DNA from: Eudorina sp. 2006-703-Eu-15
Taxonomy: Eukaryota; Chlorophyta; Chlorophyceae; Chlamydomonadales; Volvocaceae
Direction of reading: 5' to 3'
DNA length: 64,000 nucleotides
NCBI GenBank assembly: GCA_003117195.1
Contig: BDSI01000060.1
Location: 527,536-591,535, forward strand
Under the pieces are notes generated by a model, which saw only the letters and a list, made by a program, of their open reading frames with translations, ran no database searches and was not told the origin of the DNA. The position numbers were made by a program, and so were the translations under genes. Positions 36,570 to 49,800 of this stretch are shown in pieces (positions within the stretch are counted from its first letter, which is position 1; each line of letters starts with the position of its first letter).

Positions 36570-39500
36570 TCAAATGACCTGCGTGGGCGGGATCTGCAGC
36601 TCCTCGTTGATGCGCGAGGACAGGTACTGGTTCAGCAGCGCGCGCAGCTCGTTGTTCTGGTGCTGCAGGCTCTCCACGTCCCGCAGGCTGCCCGAGCGCT
36701 CCTGCAGCAGCGCCAGGTACTTCTCCAGCTGCTGCTCCATCGCCCTCCACACCCGCACGCCCTTGTCGCTGATCACGTTGGTCATCCGAGCCCAGAACTC
36801 CTGCTCGCGCTCCGCCGCGCGGCGCAGCAGGCCCTGCACGCGCAGCGGCCCGCTGATGGCGCCGCCGCCGGCGCGGCTGGGGCCGGTGCCGTACACCTCC
36901 ACGAAGGCCTTGAGGCGGCGTACGGCATCGTCGGGGTGGACGAGCACGGCGGGGCCGCGCTCGCCCTTCTCGTCTGCGGGACGTAGTGGGGGACGTGCCT
37001 CCGTCAGTGGGTCGTGTTTGTGTGCACGGTGACGTGCCGCGTGTGCGCAACCGTGATGTGCCTCTCATCCGCGGGTATGCAAGGGTGTGTTCCCACACAA
37101 CAACACCAGTCCGATCCATCGGGCTGGTCTCACGATCAAACAGCCGCCGCGTCGTCTTGCCACGCCGCCGCCGCCGCCGCGTCTCCCACGCAGCGTCATT
37201 GTGCCCGGGTTCGTTCCCCGGGTTTGGGTTTTCTTTTTCACTCCCACACAGACAAAGTACCCGGCAGGCCCCGAGGCCCTCTATCCCTACTCCCCACGTC
37301 ACCTCCACCCGGGTCCCCCGCCCCGCCGCCCCCGTCCGCCACCCACCCGCGATGCGGGCCGCCGGTACGCCCATGCCCTTGGCACGCATCTCCACGTTCG
37401 AGTCCGCGGACAGCGCGTCCATCAGCGAGTCGAAGGAGGTGCCGTCCGAGATGCCCAGCGCCCGCAGTATGGCCTCCGCCTTCACCAGCCCCTGTTCGTC
37501 CTTGGGCAGCCGCTCAATCATGTGCCGCGCCTTGACGTCCAGCAGGAAGCCCGCCTCGTCGCACAGCAGCCCCAGGGCGCCCCAATTGCGGCCGTCGCGG
37601 AGCCGCTCCGAAACCTGGACCCCACGATGGACACACACGGGAAGTTCACAGCGGGACACAGCGGCAGGGATGCGGAGGAGGGTTTTTACGTGGCCGGTTG
37701 GACGGGGCTGCGGTTTCCAGGATGGAGGGTGGGAGCGTGGAACGCCGTCGCCACTGCTGGTACGCGGAGTGTCAGGCCGTACACCCTGAATTGCCGCACA
37801 CACACGCGGGCTCGCGGCTCAGTTATCTTTTACACACACACACACACACACACATGCGCCCCCCTCCTGCCGATACAACCGTACAGGGCGTCACCCCAGT
37901 CTAGCCCACCCCGACCCCCTAGCCAGAGGCTCACCTCCTGCTCCCGCGCTCGTGCGGCCGCGTCCTCGTCCTGCTCCTCCTCGCCGCCCTCCCCGCCCGC
38001 CCCGCCGCCGGTGCCCGAGCCCGGTCCCGACGAGTGCACCGGCGTGAAGACCGCATCATCCGGCGGCCGCCACTCCCAGCCCAGCTGCTGCTCGTGGATC
38101 ACCTTGTCCGCCTGGGGGCTCGGGAGCAGACGTCGGGTCGGGTATGGGTTTTGGCGTGGGTGAATCGGTGCGGTTGCATGGCTGGGTGCGTGCTGGGTGC
38201 ATGCACGGGAAAAAGTGTTCGCCGTTGTTTAGGCGGGAGTGCACGTCAGGCAAGGGGCACAGCTGCGCCAAGAAAATGTGCCGGATGCGTGGCAAGCGCC
38301 CATGGCAGCATAGCCCCAAGGCAGCACATGCAACACATTATAACTTTATCAGGGACAGAACAACATGGACGTCACGCGGGGCAGTCCGGGGCCGTGGCTG
38401 TCCGTACCTGCAGCAGCTGCCGTACCAACGCGGCGACGTCGCTCTCCTTCATGCCCCAAACCTGCGGGGAGGACACGAGGGCGGTCAGGAAAGGAGAGCA
38501 TGAGAAAGTCTGCACTGCAGAAGGACAGACATACCAGGAGACCAGGAGAGAGACGCAACACACCGTTGTGAGAGAATGGGAGACAGAGACAGCGGCCGCC
38601 AGTGACGGCCCCGACAACCTCACCACCGCACTGCCCAGGCCCAAGCCGCACACGGCTCCAGCCTCGCCGTACCCGCCGTACGGCACTTCCCGTACCTCCT
38701 TGTACTTCTTCGTGTCCACGAGCTCGAAGTGGCGGAACTTGCTCTGCAGGTCCTTGAACTGCTCGGTGATGCGCTTGTACTCGTCGGTGAGACGCATGTT
38801 CTCGTCGCGGTAGCGCCGGTCCGTCTCCGCGTAGCGTTGCTTGAGCGAGGAGAGGATGTCCCGCTGCCGGGAGAGCTTCTTCTTCTGGCTCTCGATGGTG
38901 GTGCTGTTCTCCTTCTCGCGCTCCTGCGGGGGCCGGGGATGGGGACGGGATCAAAAAGAAACAGCCCAGCCCGGGGACGGGGATATAGGAAATTGGTAGA
39001 CATGTTTATACTGAGCTGCTGCCAGAGCGAATATCCGGGAACGGGGACGGGGATGGGGACCGCGGCCGCGGCGGCAGCCGGCGCGGAGGAAACGGAGAGG
39101 TGGGGATTGGATGCGTCGTATGAATGCGCGCACGAATGTGAATAGATGGGGATACCGGTAGATGAACAAGGATGGCAGCGGAATCCCGCTAAGGGATCAT
39201 CTGTGCACGCAGATCCGGGCGATTTCCCAGCCGAGCCCCACGCCGTTGCCCCGCCCCACCTTGAGCACCCGGTAGTTGTACTCTAGCTTCTCCGTGTTGA
39301 GCTGGTAGGTGGCCCGCATGGCCTCCAGGTGCTGCTCCAGGTTCTGGATGTCCGTCTCCAGCCTAGGAGGGGGAGAGAGGGGGTGAGAAGGGGCAAGGGA
39401 CCCGTGCGCGCGCCATAGAGCACGCGTCAACCCCAAGCCAACGACGGGCCCCGCCCCCGCATCCGAGTCCGTCCATCCCCTCCTCGTCGTCTGGGGCTCC

Positions 39501-42375
39501 ACCTTCCGACGTTGGGTGTTTCCCACATCCCCTCCGCCTCCTTCTGGCGCACACCCCTCCCTCTTCCCCAGATCCGTTTCTTCCAACTTAGGTTCGGATC
39601 GCTCGTTGCACCCGTAACGTACCCTCCTGTACCCCTTTGCTGCAACGCCCCAGCCCGCCCCTTTGACGAAGCGCCGGCCCCTTTTCCCCTCTTCCCCGCG
39701 ATGGAGTCACACCGTCATCCGCTCCGTCACCCGAACGTCACACCGGCGTCCAGTACTCCCTCAACCCGCCTACGCCGACCGCCACCCCTAGCACCGCCAC
39801 CCCTAGCACCGCCCCGCCCCACACCCACTTGATCTTGAGTATGTGGTACTCCTCCGCGTCCATCTGGCGGTGCCCCTCCAGCTGCTGCTGGTAGCTCTCC
39901 ACCGCCGCCAGGTAGCGGTCCATGAAGTCCTGCTCCAGTCGGGACCGCCGGTCGAACAGCTCCTGCATCTCCCGGCGGTTGGACTCCAGCAGGTCGGACC
40001 GCTCCTGTCAGGGCAGTGGCAGAGGTGCGTTGTCAAACAAGCAACGTCGGACAACGACGGCCGCCACGGGATGTGTTGGCGTGTGTGTTTGGGGGAAGGG
40101 GGGTCGAGGAAAAGACTAGCCCAGAATGGAACCCCGGGGGTGCTCGGGGGATGCGGAGGTTGGGGGCCCGTGAGGGCCAGGCAGGTGGGAGTTCGCTGCC
40201 GGGACCGTGACGGGATGGGGCCGTTTCGGGGGCTCGCCGACGGCGTGCGGGCAGCTGGGTCACATCAAATGAAGGGTCAGGCTCACATAAGATGACATAA
40301 GATGAAGGGTCAGGACCGAAAATACCTTGAATTTATCAAACGGTTTATATACACAAACACATAGTTACAATCTCCCTCCTCGCGCACCTGCAGGAACGCG
40401 TTCTCGATCTCCTCCAGCTCCTCCTTGAAGGCGTTCTGCATCTCCACGAACTGGCGGCTCATGTACTGCAGCAGCGTGTCGATGTCCTCCGCCTGGCAGG
40501 GGGCGTGGGGGCGGGGAGGGGAGGGCGAGCGGGAGGAGGAGATCGGGGGGGAGGAGATCGGAGGCGCGCAAGCCGAGGCCGCGAGAAGAAAGGTTAAGCG
40601 GGCGGCAGGCAGCGGGCGGCAGGGAACGGGGGGGATGCTGACAGCCACCCAAGGAGGTTCCTATAGGTGTCCGCGCGGGGCACCCCGGCAGATGAGCGCC
40701 TTCCGTAAACCCGCGACCTTCCTTCCCTCCTTCCTTCCTCCCTTCCCTCTTTCCTGCCCTCCTGCCTTCCCTCCCTCCCTTCCCGTCCCTGCACCCGCCG
40801 TCTCCTCCGCCCCGTGTCCTCACCTGGCGCTTGAGCGTCTTAACGAACTCGTCGTCCTTCTTTTTGAGCTCCGACCGCACCTCCGAGATGAGCGAGTCCT
40901 TGCTGGCGATGATGCGCTCACACGCCTGGCGCTGGGCCTCGATCTCCGCGTACAGGTCCTGCGAGCCGAGTGGGCGCAGGGGGCAAGGGGGGAGAGGGGA
41001 AGCGGTCCAGTGACACCTGCGTTACAAACCGACAAGCCTGCCGATGGCACCGAGCAACCCGTAGGAGCACTGCCCCTTCCCAAGGTGCGTTGAACCGTTA
41101 TGGGCGCCGACGGCGGACGCCGCCCCGCACTGCCGCCGGCCAGCGCTTCCATATCGGCCGGTCCTGCGCCCTGTGTGCCCAAACCCGCACGCCGGCCTCC
41201 ACAGTGCCGCGGCGCCAGCGCCGGCTCCGCGCGTCAGCCCCGACCACCCTCTCTGTCCCCAGCGCCGGCTTCGCCGGCCGCTCCGCACATGCATGCATAG
41301 ACCTTGCGACTTCCAGCAAGCGGCTCCGCGACTCCGCCTCCGACTCTGCCCTCGACCCTGCCCCCGGCGTCCACCACGCCCGCCGCAGCGGACCTGGTCC
41401 GGGTCCTCGCCTGTGTCCCCCGACCTGCGCCCCGGCACCCCCGTCCCCCGTCCCAGCGCACCTGGGGCACCTCGATGGAGAAGAGGTCCGCCCAGCGCAT
41501 GGCCACCGCCGCGTTCTGTCGGGCGCTCTGCTCTGCCTCCGCAAGCAGCTTGGCGCGCAGATCCTGCGAGCCGTGATGCGACCCAGTTCGCGGCGAGCGC
41601 AGCGAAAGTTGGGAGACGATGTGTCAGGCAGGGGTGTGAGGGGTTGCACAAGGGAGAGTTGGGATTGCCCGGCGTGGGCGGGGGCGGGGGAAGGAGAGGG
41701 GGTTCGGTCTGCGGTGGTGGTCAGACCGTGGGAGGGCGCGACCGGGTGTGGCCGGAGCCTGCCGGTAACCCCGAGGCACAGCCGGAGAGTTGGCGACCGC
41801 GACAGCGGACCTGGGCTCCAATCCTGACAGCGGGACAGGGTCCCGACTCGACGATGGACTGGGCTCCGAACCCCCCTAGACCCAATACCAACTAGTTGCG
41901 CCGCGTCCTCCGTGAGGCTCGGAGCCGCATAGCGGTACCTCCCTCGCACCTGGCGAGTCTGCTCCTCCTGAATGCGGTGCTGGTTCTCGCGGTCATCGCC
42001 AGCCACACGGACAGAGGTAACATCCTGGTCCGTGCGGTACTTCACCCGCATCAAGCGCCGCTTGCTTTCAATGATCTGCTGCTTGCCCTTCCCAATCTCC
42101 TCCTTTTTCTCGCCCTCCTTGCCACCTGGAGGACAAGGCCCGTCCAAGCCAGGTTCAGGTTAGGCAGGTCCGTTGGTCTGTGGATGCGTCGGCGCGGCTT
42201 ACCACCATGGTCGCCTTCCCTCAGTGCCGCTAAGCGTTCCTGGATGCGTTTTCGCCTCGCGAGGATACGCGCCTCCCTGTGGGAAGAGTTCAGTAATATT
42301 TAATCAGCCGCTGCTCCTTGTGAGACAAAGTTGACTATTTAAGTACCTTTCCGACTGAGCCTGTAGTTCATCCAT
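36570..42375 (-). CDS. DRC1: Dynein regulatory complex subunit 1 (DRC1), nexin-DRC of motile flagella
   Basis: Thirteen phase-consistent exons: 42347-42375, 42203-42276, 41950-42125, 41462-41563, 40824-40958, 40388-40492, 39829-40004, 39260-39362, 38696-38923, 38408-38461, 37935-38111, 37347-37614 and 36570-36973. They predict 676 residues, close to the usual DRC1 size. The protein is almost entirely charged coiled coil. Family hallmarks are RKRIQERLAALREG near the N-terminus, LNTEKLEYNYRVLKEREKEN in the middle, a KKYKEVWGMKE segment, and the C-terminus RALLNQYLSSRINEELQIPP. DRC1 anchors the nexin link to the A-tubule and constrains dynein activity. An acidic Gly-rich insert in exon 11 (GGGAGGEGGEEEQDEDAAA) is probably lineage-specific. 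A (CA)n tract lies in the following intron (37832-37854). The start at 42375 gives a 29 nt first exon. Confidence 0.93.
38983..39030 (+). repeat. 45 bp repeat shared with an AFG1 intron, copy 2
   Basis: The copy contains AGGAAATTGGTAGACATG and GAGCTGCTGCCAGAGCGA. It is flanked on both sides by CGGGGACGGGGA units and lies between DRC1 exons 8 and 9. Confidence 0.7.
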
Positions 42376-42674
42376 GGCTTTCTAATGTGTCATTGCATGG
42401 TCGCGAGAAGAGTCAAGGAAACCAGCTTGTGGAGAGCAAGTGTGTGCGTTAAAAGTATCTGCTGTATAGGTTCATTGTTTTAAGTATTGGGTTATAGAGA
42501 TGAAAGGGAGTAGTGGTCATTGCTGTAGGTCATGAGCCGCAGGAACTTAGTCTACTGCAACCGAGCCCTAACCGTCATTTTTGCCGAAGAAGTTTTGTAT
42601 TAGTCCACCTTCCTTAGCGTTCATCTAAAGCACTTTGTGACAAAATAAGCAACACTTGAATATCCAAGTCCAAA
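42376..42674. promoter_or_regulatory. Divergent promoter region, DRC1 (-) / ubiquitin-like gene (+)
   Basis: Only 299 bp separate the start codons, so the 5' UTRs and promoters of both genes must share this AT-richer segment. No TATA box was identified. Confidence 0.5.
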
Positions 42675-45084
42675 ATGCGCGTCCTGGTTAACTGCCCCTC
42701 TGGAGAGAGCCGTCTCTTCCAGATTGACGCTCAGGCGACGGTTCTTGAACTTAAGCAAGCACTGCAAGAAGCCGAGGGTGCGACCGATTCATGGACCTCA
42801 CTTCACCTGGCAACCAACTTACCAAGCGCTCGTCGGGCTCGCAGGGATACCAGTGAAGCAGCAAGTGCTATGCTTTGCGGGGAATAACCTTAAAGACCAC
42901 TTGAGTTTGGCAGATCACAACCTTGAGGCTTACACTTTATCCGACGAGGTGCGAGGGGGGTAGGACTGCGTACCCTGCCCACCCCAGACCACTGTGCGTA
43001 GGTGACCCTCCGCTCAGTACCTATCGCTTGCGCTGGTGTCTGGACCCCACCGTAGCTCAACTGATATGCGTGCTTCAGGTCTTGTCTCTCTGCCGAATGG
43101 TTGTCTTCCATTATCTCCTCAAAACTCTGCCATACATTCTGTGAATGCCCACCACCCCAGCGGAACCCCATTGAGTACCCCTTGGGCTACCTATCCTGCG
43201 CAACCCGCTCTAACCCTCCAACCCCTTGAACCCGCCAACTCCCGATTTCCCTGTTCCTAGGTGGTCCTGTACCTCTCCAAACGCCTCGCGGTCCCCAAGC
43301 GCGTCTACCTCACCTCTCGCAACAAGCTATCCCAGCAGGCTGCGGAGCTTGTGGAGGCCGACACCCCCGTGGGCAGCCTGATGGGCCTGCTGGAGTCGCG
43401 CGGCTTCGCGACGCCCTTCTCGCCCACCGCCTCCATCGTTTTGAAGCGCCAGGACGGCTCCACGGTGCCCATCACCGTGTCGGCTACAGAGGAGCTACAG
43501 GCCATGGAGGACCGCGTGGCGGCCCAGGAGGTACGCCGAGGCCTTGGGTGGGCCGCCGGGGAGGAAGGCGGCGCAGGTGGTGATCTGCGACCCGCGGGTC
43601 GCATCTGTGGCAGCCCGCCTGGTCGCGAAAGGCGCGATTGCAGCACTGGAGGCCTGGGGCGCGGGGTTAGAGAAGGCTGCACACAGATCGCTCTACGGAC
43701 CATGGCGCAACCCATGGGTATGGCAGCCGCGCGAGAATTGGGGACGCCGTGGAGCCATCCTGTGCATCATGTGTCCTGTTGACAGCAAGGGGAGGCCGTG
43801 AGTCATGGGATGGTCGCCCTGCGGTGAAGGCTGGCGGCGGCGCGGCAGATGGGGCGTAGCGCACACATGAGCATGTACAACTGTCCATGCTGGGCTAGCC
43901 CTCAGCACTGACGCTGGGATCCATGTGCGCAATGGACGGCATGGCATGGGCTGTGGTCGCATCGGATGTTCCATCGCCGTGGTTCGGTCTTGCCCGGTGC
44001 CGGGCCCCATCCACTCCCCGCCAGAGCGCGAGTTTGTCCTCAAGACTAACACATCTCGCCGCTATAGGTTAGCCACCTGCCAGGTCAGCCCGTCTCCCGC
44101 GCCGCCCTGCGACTCCCATGCCCGTGCCAACAGGGGGTGACACCCACGTGCTGCACCTTCCTACAAGCCCAGGACGGCAACATGCACGTGCAGGTCGGTA
44201 CAGCGGCTGTTGCCGTATTGTGGGGTCCGGCCGGGAAGGTTCGCGGGTGGTGACGATGCCGGAATGGTTGGGCGGGGCTTGGATGGAATGCATTGGGATG
44301 ATTCGGCGGGGCGGGGCAAGGGGCAGGGCGGGGCTGCTACGCGTCTAAAGCCAGCTGGTGCGCATTTAAATGTGGATAGTTTAGGGGGCACGTAGAGCCG
44401 CGGCGGCGGCCAGATGCTGGGGCCACACTGCGAGTACGCACTGTCCCTGCGCTGTCTAGGATGGGTGGATGGCCGACGGGGTCATATGGACAACACGCTT
44501 AGGGAATATCCACCGGTACTCCTCGTCATTGCTGCCTGCGCTCGACCTGGCCCACAGTTGTACCCAAGCGCCTCCGCCTCCACCAACACCTACCCAGTCT
44601 ACCACCGGGGTGCCAGCCAACCAGCGATACCGGTGAGGCCGTTCGGGTTGAGGCTGTCCACGGGCGGCAGCGCGCGGTTGACATGATGGGTGCATGGGTC
44701 GGGTCAGGCAGCGGGGCTGCTGGATAGGTTCTTGCGCTGCTCCTTGTCTTTGCGGACCGGGCTTGCCCACGGACCGGTCTCTGGATGGTTCTGGGGACTT
44801 TGCCGCCCCCCCCGTGAGCCCCCGGCTGTCGGCTGAGCGGAAGTCTGCGAACGCTTACAGTCTTCACGGATGCAGGCATGTGGTATCGTACTGCGTATAG
44901 CGACCTGGCAACTCGAAGGCACTTGCTCGCATCGCTACTTTGGTCTGGATCGGGCAACCTGTGGCGGGCAGCCCATCCATGCCTGAACGGCCCACAAAAT
45001 TCGCTTTCCCCGCAGAAGAAGGAGGCAACGGAGGGCATGCAGCCGTTACCAGAGCTGGTCAAGGAGCTATGCGTTTTGCCTTGA
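42675..45084 (+). CDS. Ubiquitin-like-domain protein of unknown function
   Basis: Six phase-consistent exons: 42675-42777, 42845-42948, 43261-43530, 44068-44193, 44558-44632 and 45016-45084. They predict 248 residues. Residues 1 to about 75 form a ubiquitin-like fold: MRVLVNCPSGESRLFQIDA, LELKQALQEAEGIPVKQQVL, then CFAGNNLKDHLSLADHNLEA. This matches the beta-grasp pattern with an I-P-x-x-Q-Q segment. No C-terminal Gly-Gly is present, so conjugation is unlikely. The next region (VVLYLSKRLAVPKRVYLTSR) is not recognised. Exons 1-3 are well supported. Exons 4-6 rest on splice sites and phase only (the last reads KKEATEGMQPLPELVKELCV then stop). The first intron is only 67 nt. It is head-to-head with DRC1. 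A TGTAA lies at 45975. Confidence 0.65.
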
Positions 45085-46780
45085 GGGCGCCCCGACGAGC
45101 CGGCGGCGGGGGAGCCCGAGTACTGTACATAGCCTCCTAAATGGTATAACTCGCCAGGAGCTCAGGGGATGCGAGCGGACCTTGTGGTTGTGCCTACCGT
45201 TGACGCGGCGGAGGAGATGGAGTTGCGCTTCCTTCATTAAGCGTAGAAACTTAGGCAGGATGGCGTCAAAGAGTCAGACCAAGTCATAGGCAGCTTTTAG
45301 AAGGATGAGACCAGGCTGAAAGGTCGGAGGGCTGGCCAAGGTGCGGCGGCGGTTTAGAGGTGACTTGGGGAAGCTTGCTAATTGTTGCAGGGTTTTCACT
45401 TCGTCGGTGTGGTGCGTGAGGGGGAGGAGATACAATGTAGGAGCGGCACTGAGGCAGACGTGGAAAAGTAATCGACGGTGACGCACATATATGAAGGGTT
45501 TCAGGTGGACACGCGTGGGAGTGGTTTCGCAGAAAGCCAACGAGGGATGGCGTGACAACACTGGAAAGTGTAGTCCTTCGGGAACTGGTCTCGTTCGGTA
45601 TGTCGTTCGGGTGGGCGGGTCAATTGGCCAGGACGTGCGCCTCGCGCGCAGACGAAGTGAGCAGTCGTACAGGGCCTTAAAGGGCAAGGCCATCATCGGA
45701 AGGCGATCATGCACTGTCTTAACTCATCACTGCTTGCATGACCGTACCCCATGGTTCAAGGAAAATGGAACGAAGGGAACACCAACTGAAAGGTTTGTGA
45801 GGTCACCGCTCTTGACGGCATGCGTTTCATGGCTTCTGTAGACGAACATTTGCATGTATGCATCTGCTCCAGGCGACAACACGGACACATACGGCCACCT
45901 TAACGATGCCAAGGTAATTCGGTGTTGCAGTCACGAGAGAGCGTGAGGATTCGCGGATTCGCAAAGTTGCACGTTGTAAAAGCCTTCAATGACAGCCATT
46001 GAGCCAAGGCAACACAAATTTACATGCAGCGACAAATCGAGTGTTTATAAGATTATAACATCAGCAGCTTCGCCTTTCAAACTCCCACATTGGCAACATC
46101 AATTGCTTAGAACTGTAACATATCGCTTCAGCTTTCGTATCAGAATGCGAAGTACAGTAACTTATACCTTGCTGTTTCAGTGGATTTCTCGGTGGCACAA
46201 ACCCTAGCTGAACATCCAGTCCATACAAGCTTCACCAAGTTTGTGAGTTTGCCTTGTTATATCAGAATACGTAGGTGTGGCAAGCTACTTGTGCCAAACC
46301 GTGGGATCCGTTGGAAATGTAACAAAAGCTGGAATACGGCAATGGCGCTTCATGCAGCGGATTGCACGGCATGCAGACTTTGGTGCAAATTGGTCGCGGA
46401 AGACTTCATAGTTTGCGCCAAAGGAGTAGGTGGTAGTTTTTGTGGGGAACCTGTTGCGTGCATTACGATCACGACGTGGTTGGGCGCAAGTCATTCATTT
46501 GTTGAAGCACCGATCTCATCAAGGCCGGCACCTGAGAGGAGAGGCGAGGGGGCTAGCCCATCCAGGTGGGAAACGGGGCTGTCCGCGGTCTCGGTGTCTC
46601 AAGGCGGCTGCCGTTCCGGAGAACAAATTGTGCGAACTGCTGCGCGTTACGCATGCGATATTCTTCATCACCTGCTCCTTTGTGGATAGCATGGCTGAAA
46701 TTCGAAAGTCTCCATATGTTGGGGGTGTTCGCCATGTCGCAAATCGCGAAGTCACGTTGCTAATAATTCATGCTCCTGCG
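45085..46780. other. Intergenic region upstream of the amylase gene
   Basis: 1.7 kb of lower GC with no splice-supported coding chain. One 146-codon - strand frame (45274-45714) has no family features. A TGTAA at 45975-45979 may end the upstream gene. Nothing else is supported. Confidence 0.5.
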
Positions 46781-46787
46781 CTATAAA
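46781..46787 (+). promoter_or_regulatory. TATA box of the ACT-amylase gene
   Basis: TATAAAA lies 67 bp before the first in-frame ATG (46854), in an AT-richer stretch. It is well placed for transcription start near 46810. Confidence 0.5.
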
Positions 46788-46853
46788 ACGCCCTTGGTAC
46801 GCAAAATGCCATCACTTCTTTCTCATTCACGATAAATTAGGGCGATCAGATGT

Positions 46854-49800
46854 ATGAATGAACCCTTGCCTGTGTCATCGCAGGCATCGACGCCCCTCCT
46901 CGCCATACGAGCGCGCCACCGGAGCGCGCCAGGACGCTGGGCTAAGATGGACAGGTCGTTGCTCTCAAGGGCCTCTCCACGCATGCAGCTCGGTCGTTCG
47001 CAGCACGTGCCGCAGACCTGCTTGCCGATCGTGCAAGTCCGCCAAGTGCAGAGGCGTTGCGCCCGCGGTCGCCCCTGCCAACCAGCGGCCGCCCCTGCGC
47101 CAGAGCGGCTTTCCGGCGGCCGCGGTGGGCTGCTCGTGGTAGGTGACTCGGACCCTGCGCTCTTTGTCCAAGGCCACAATCCCCTCTCCTGTCCTCCTTT
47201 CTAAACACCCACACCACCCGTGGCCCTACCAAACCATCACCCCCTGCCCCCGGCCTTGGCACCCACAGGCCTCGGCCGTTGACATGTCTGCCTCGCCCGT
47301 AGCCTCCATGGACGCTGGAGAAGGCCTCGACATCATATTTGATAACAGCAGCGACAACGAGTGCACAGTCGTCACCGTAGAGGGTAAAGACAAGACGCAT
47401 CTACTGATGAGCCTCACGGGCGGCTTCTCCAGCTGCGGGCTGACGGTGGTGTCTGCATCCATCACCAGCGATGACGGCAGGGTGCTGGACGTCTTCCGGG
47501 TACAGACACAAGACGGCAAGAAGGTGCGTCCGCAGTCACACGCGCGGTGTCATTCCCAGACCGCAAAACGGATAAGACCGGTGTACGCGGCACGCCGCAG
47601 CGCGCGGCACACACGCCACGCAATGTCGCGCAGCATGAGGCACGAGTGGGAATATCTTATCGTCATACGTGGGAATCTCTTCGCGTCGTGGCCTTGATCT
47701 GCATTCCCAAAGGCGTTTCCGAAAGCGGGCTTTGAGCATAACCACAAGTAGGGGAAACGTGGGAACATGGAGACTCTGGAACGGCTTCACTACCGTCCGC
47801 TTTCCGCATGCTGTCTTTCTGGGATGCGTCCCTGGCGATTTACGTCGATTGTTGGACTCGAATCGCGCTGACTGCTGTTACAACGCAGGGCAGGGGTTCA
47901 TGTTGCTGGCGGTGATAGCTGCATGTGTGGGGACTGTTGTCGCCCCGCTGATACAACCCAACCCAGTAATGTGCATGCCGTCCAGCATTGGGAGAGTTCG
48001 CGCTGATTGGCATGCGGCTTCGAAACTCGCCAAGGCCAGCCGTGCGAGCGGCGCGCCAACTCGGTCCGTGTTGTGCTGAGCCGCTCAGCAGGCAGACGGC
48101 TCCAGGACCAGCCTGCAGTAATGATGCAGTACTATTGATGTGGGGGGTGGGTCGCCGGAGGAATAGGCGACCCATCCTGAGGAATAGGCGACCCAGGAAA
48201 AGGCGACAGGATGGGTCCCCTATTCCTCAGAACTCGAGTTATTAACAACATGCAGCAGCAATCATGGCTCCGCCTTCATTGGGCAACCATGGCGCGCCGT
48301 TTACCTACCGGCATTAGATACGGGATCGTTTGCACGAGGCAGTACATGGGTCGCCGCAACGCAAGGATGGCATCCAAAGCCGGACGCCGCCGTTTTGCTC
48401 GATGTATCTGTCCGTCTGCAACCACTTGAGCTCCGGCGCGCCGCCCCGCCCGCGGTAGCAGGCGCCTGCGTCTGCGACGAGGGAACTGGGAGCTGTGGGG
48501 GCATGGGTCTGCGGCGGCAGCCTCCCACTGCCATCCAGCAGACCGCTCCGCGCCGCTGAACAGATCACAGCCCCAACTCGATAGTTGACCACGTAGCAAA
48601 CCCGTTCGCTATCCGTCCTGATGCGCTAGACTCTCCTCGCAAGCCAAGCCACGTCCTTGTTACGTCCTCATTATTACTGACCCATTCGGGTGTCCTACTG
48701 TCATTGTTCGTGTCGTAAAGCCAACCATAGCACATGCTGATGATTACTCGCATCCGTCGTGCCTGGTTCACCTCAGGTGCAAGAGAGCCAGTTTGCGATG
48801 ATCCGAGAGCACATTCTGTCGGTCGCGGCGTCCACCAGTCGCTCGAGCATGCCAGCCATCTACGGCATCGTGGCGGCGGCGGAGGTGGAGCGTCTGAAGC
48901 CGCTCAAGGGGCAGGCCGCCCAGAACGAGGTGGACTCCCTGGAGCTGGCGGCGGCGGAGATGGCCGCAGCGGCTGCGGACCTCGTTGCCACGGAGCGCGA
49001 AATCATCAAGCTTCGGTGAGGCAGCCCATGTGCATGTGAGGGCAGGGCTGTTGCAACCTCGGTTGCACACTTTCGGTCAAGGATGGCGAGGAACGGATAC
49101 GGTTGGGATGGCATGAGGAAAAAGGAAGAAAGCAGGGTTTGGGGTTTGGAGACGGAGTTGGGCGCAAGAGCTCGGCGGCGGGCCAACGGGCATGTCAGTG
49201 TACACCCTACACCCTTTTCCTTGTGTCGCCGGGGGTGTCGACAGCTCCCGCCCGGATGAGATTGGTAAAATCCTCGAGGAAATCGATCTGGGTTGCATCG
49301 TACCCGTAACCTGGAGTGGACGCCAGGACCGGTGCCCAGCGATGTGCGGCCGTGCACGAGGGAACGTCCGCGGGCGGTCGCAGCCAGCCCACGCTGTCAC
49401 GGATCACCCCACCCGCCTGCGGCCCCTGCGCGTCGTCTGTACCCGGGGGCATCCCTTGGTCGGCCGGTCTGGAGGTCACCGCGCAACCCCGTAACGGCTT
49501 GTTCCGTGGACGATATTCCATGTGCTGGTGTTGGGGCGTCACATCGAGTCTAGCCAGTGCGAGTCCACCCTGGAGACGGGACATCGGTCCCCGGCCGGGA
49601 CAGGTTTCCCAGCCTAACCCACATGGGTCTGCGCGCCCTTAGCGGTCGCCCCCGGGGCCCCTCGCCAACGTGCTGTTTTCTCACATCCAGGACTGCGCCC
49701 CTCTCACAGCACCCATCCCGCGGCGCACTCGCGGATCACCACCTACCGCTGTGCTGCAGTCCCCGTGCCAGCGTTCCGTCAGCCAACGTGCCCATGCCCC

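Noticed and set aside
36045..36986. Long + strand frame antisense to the DRC1 C-terminus
   Set aside because: Shadow of the DRC1 last exon and 3' flank. The DRC1 reading is conserved and splice-consistent.
45274..45714. 146-codon - strand frame upstream of the amylase gene
   Set aside because: No domain, no splice-supported extension and no retroelement motif that I could confirm.
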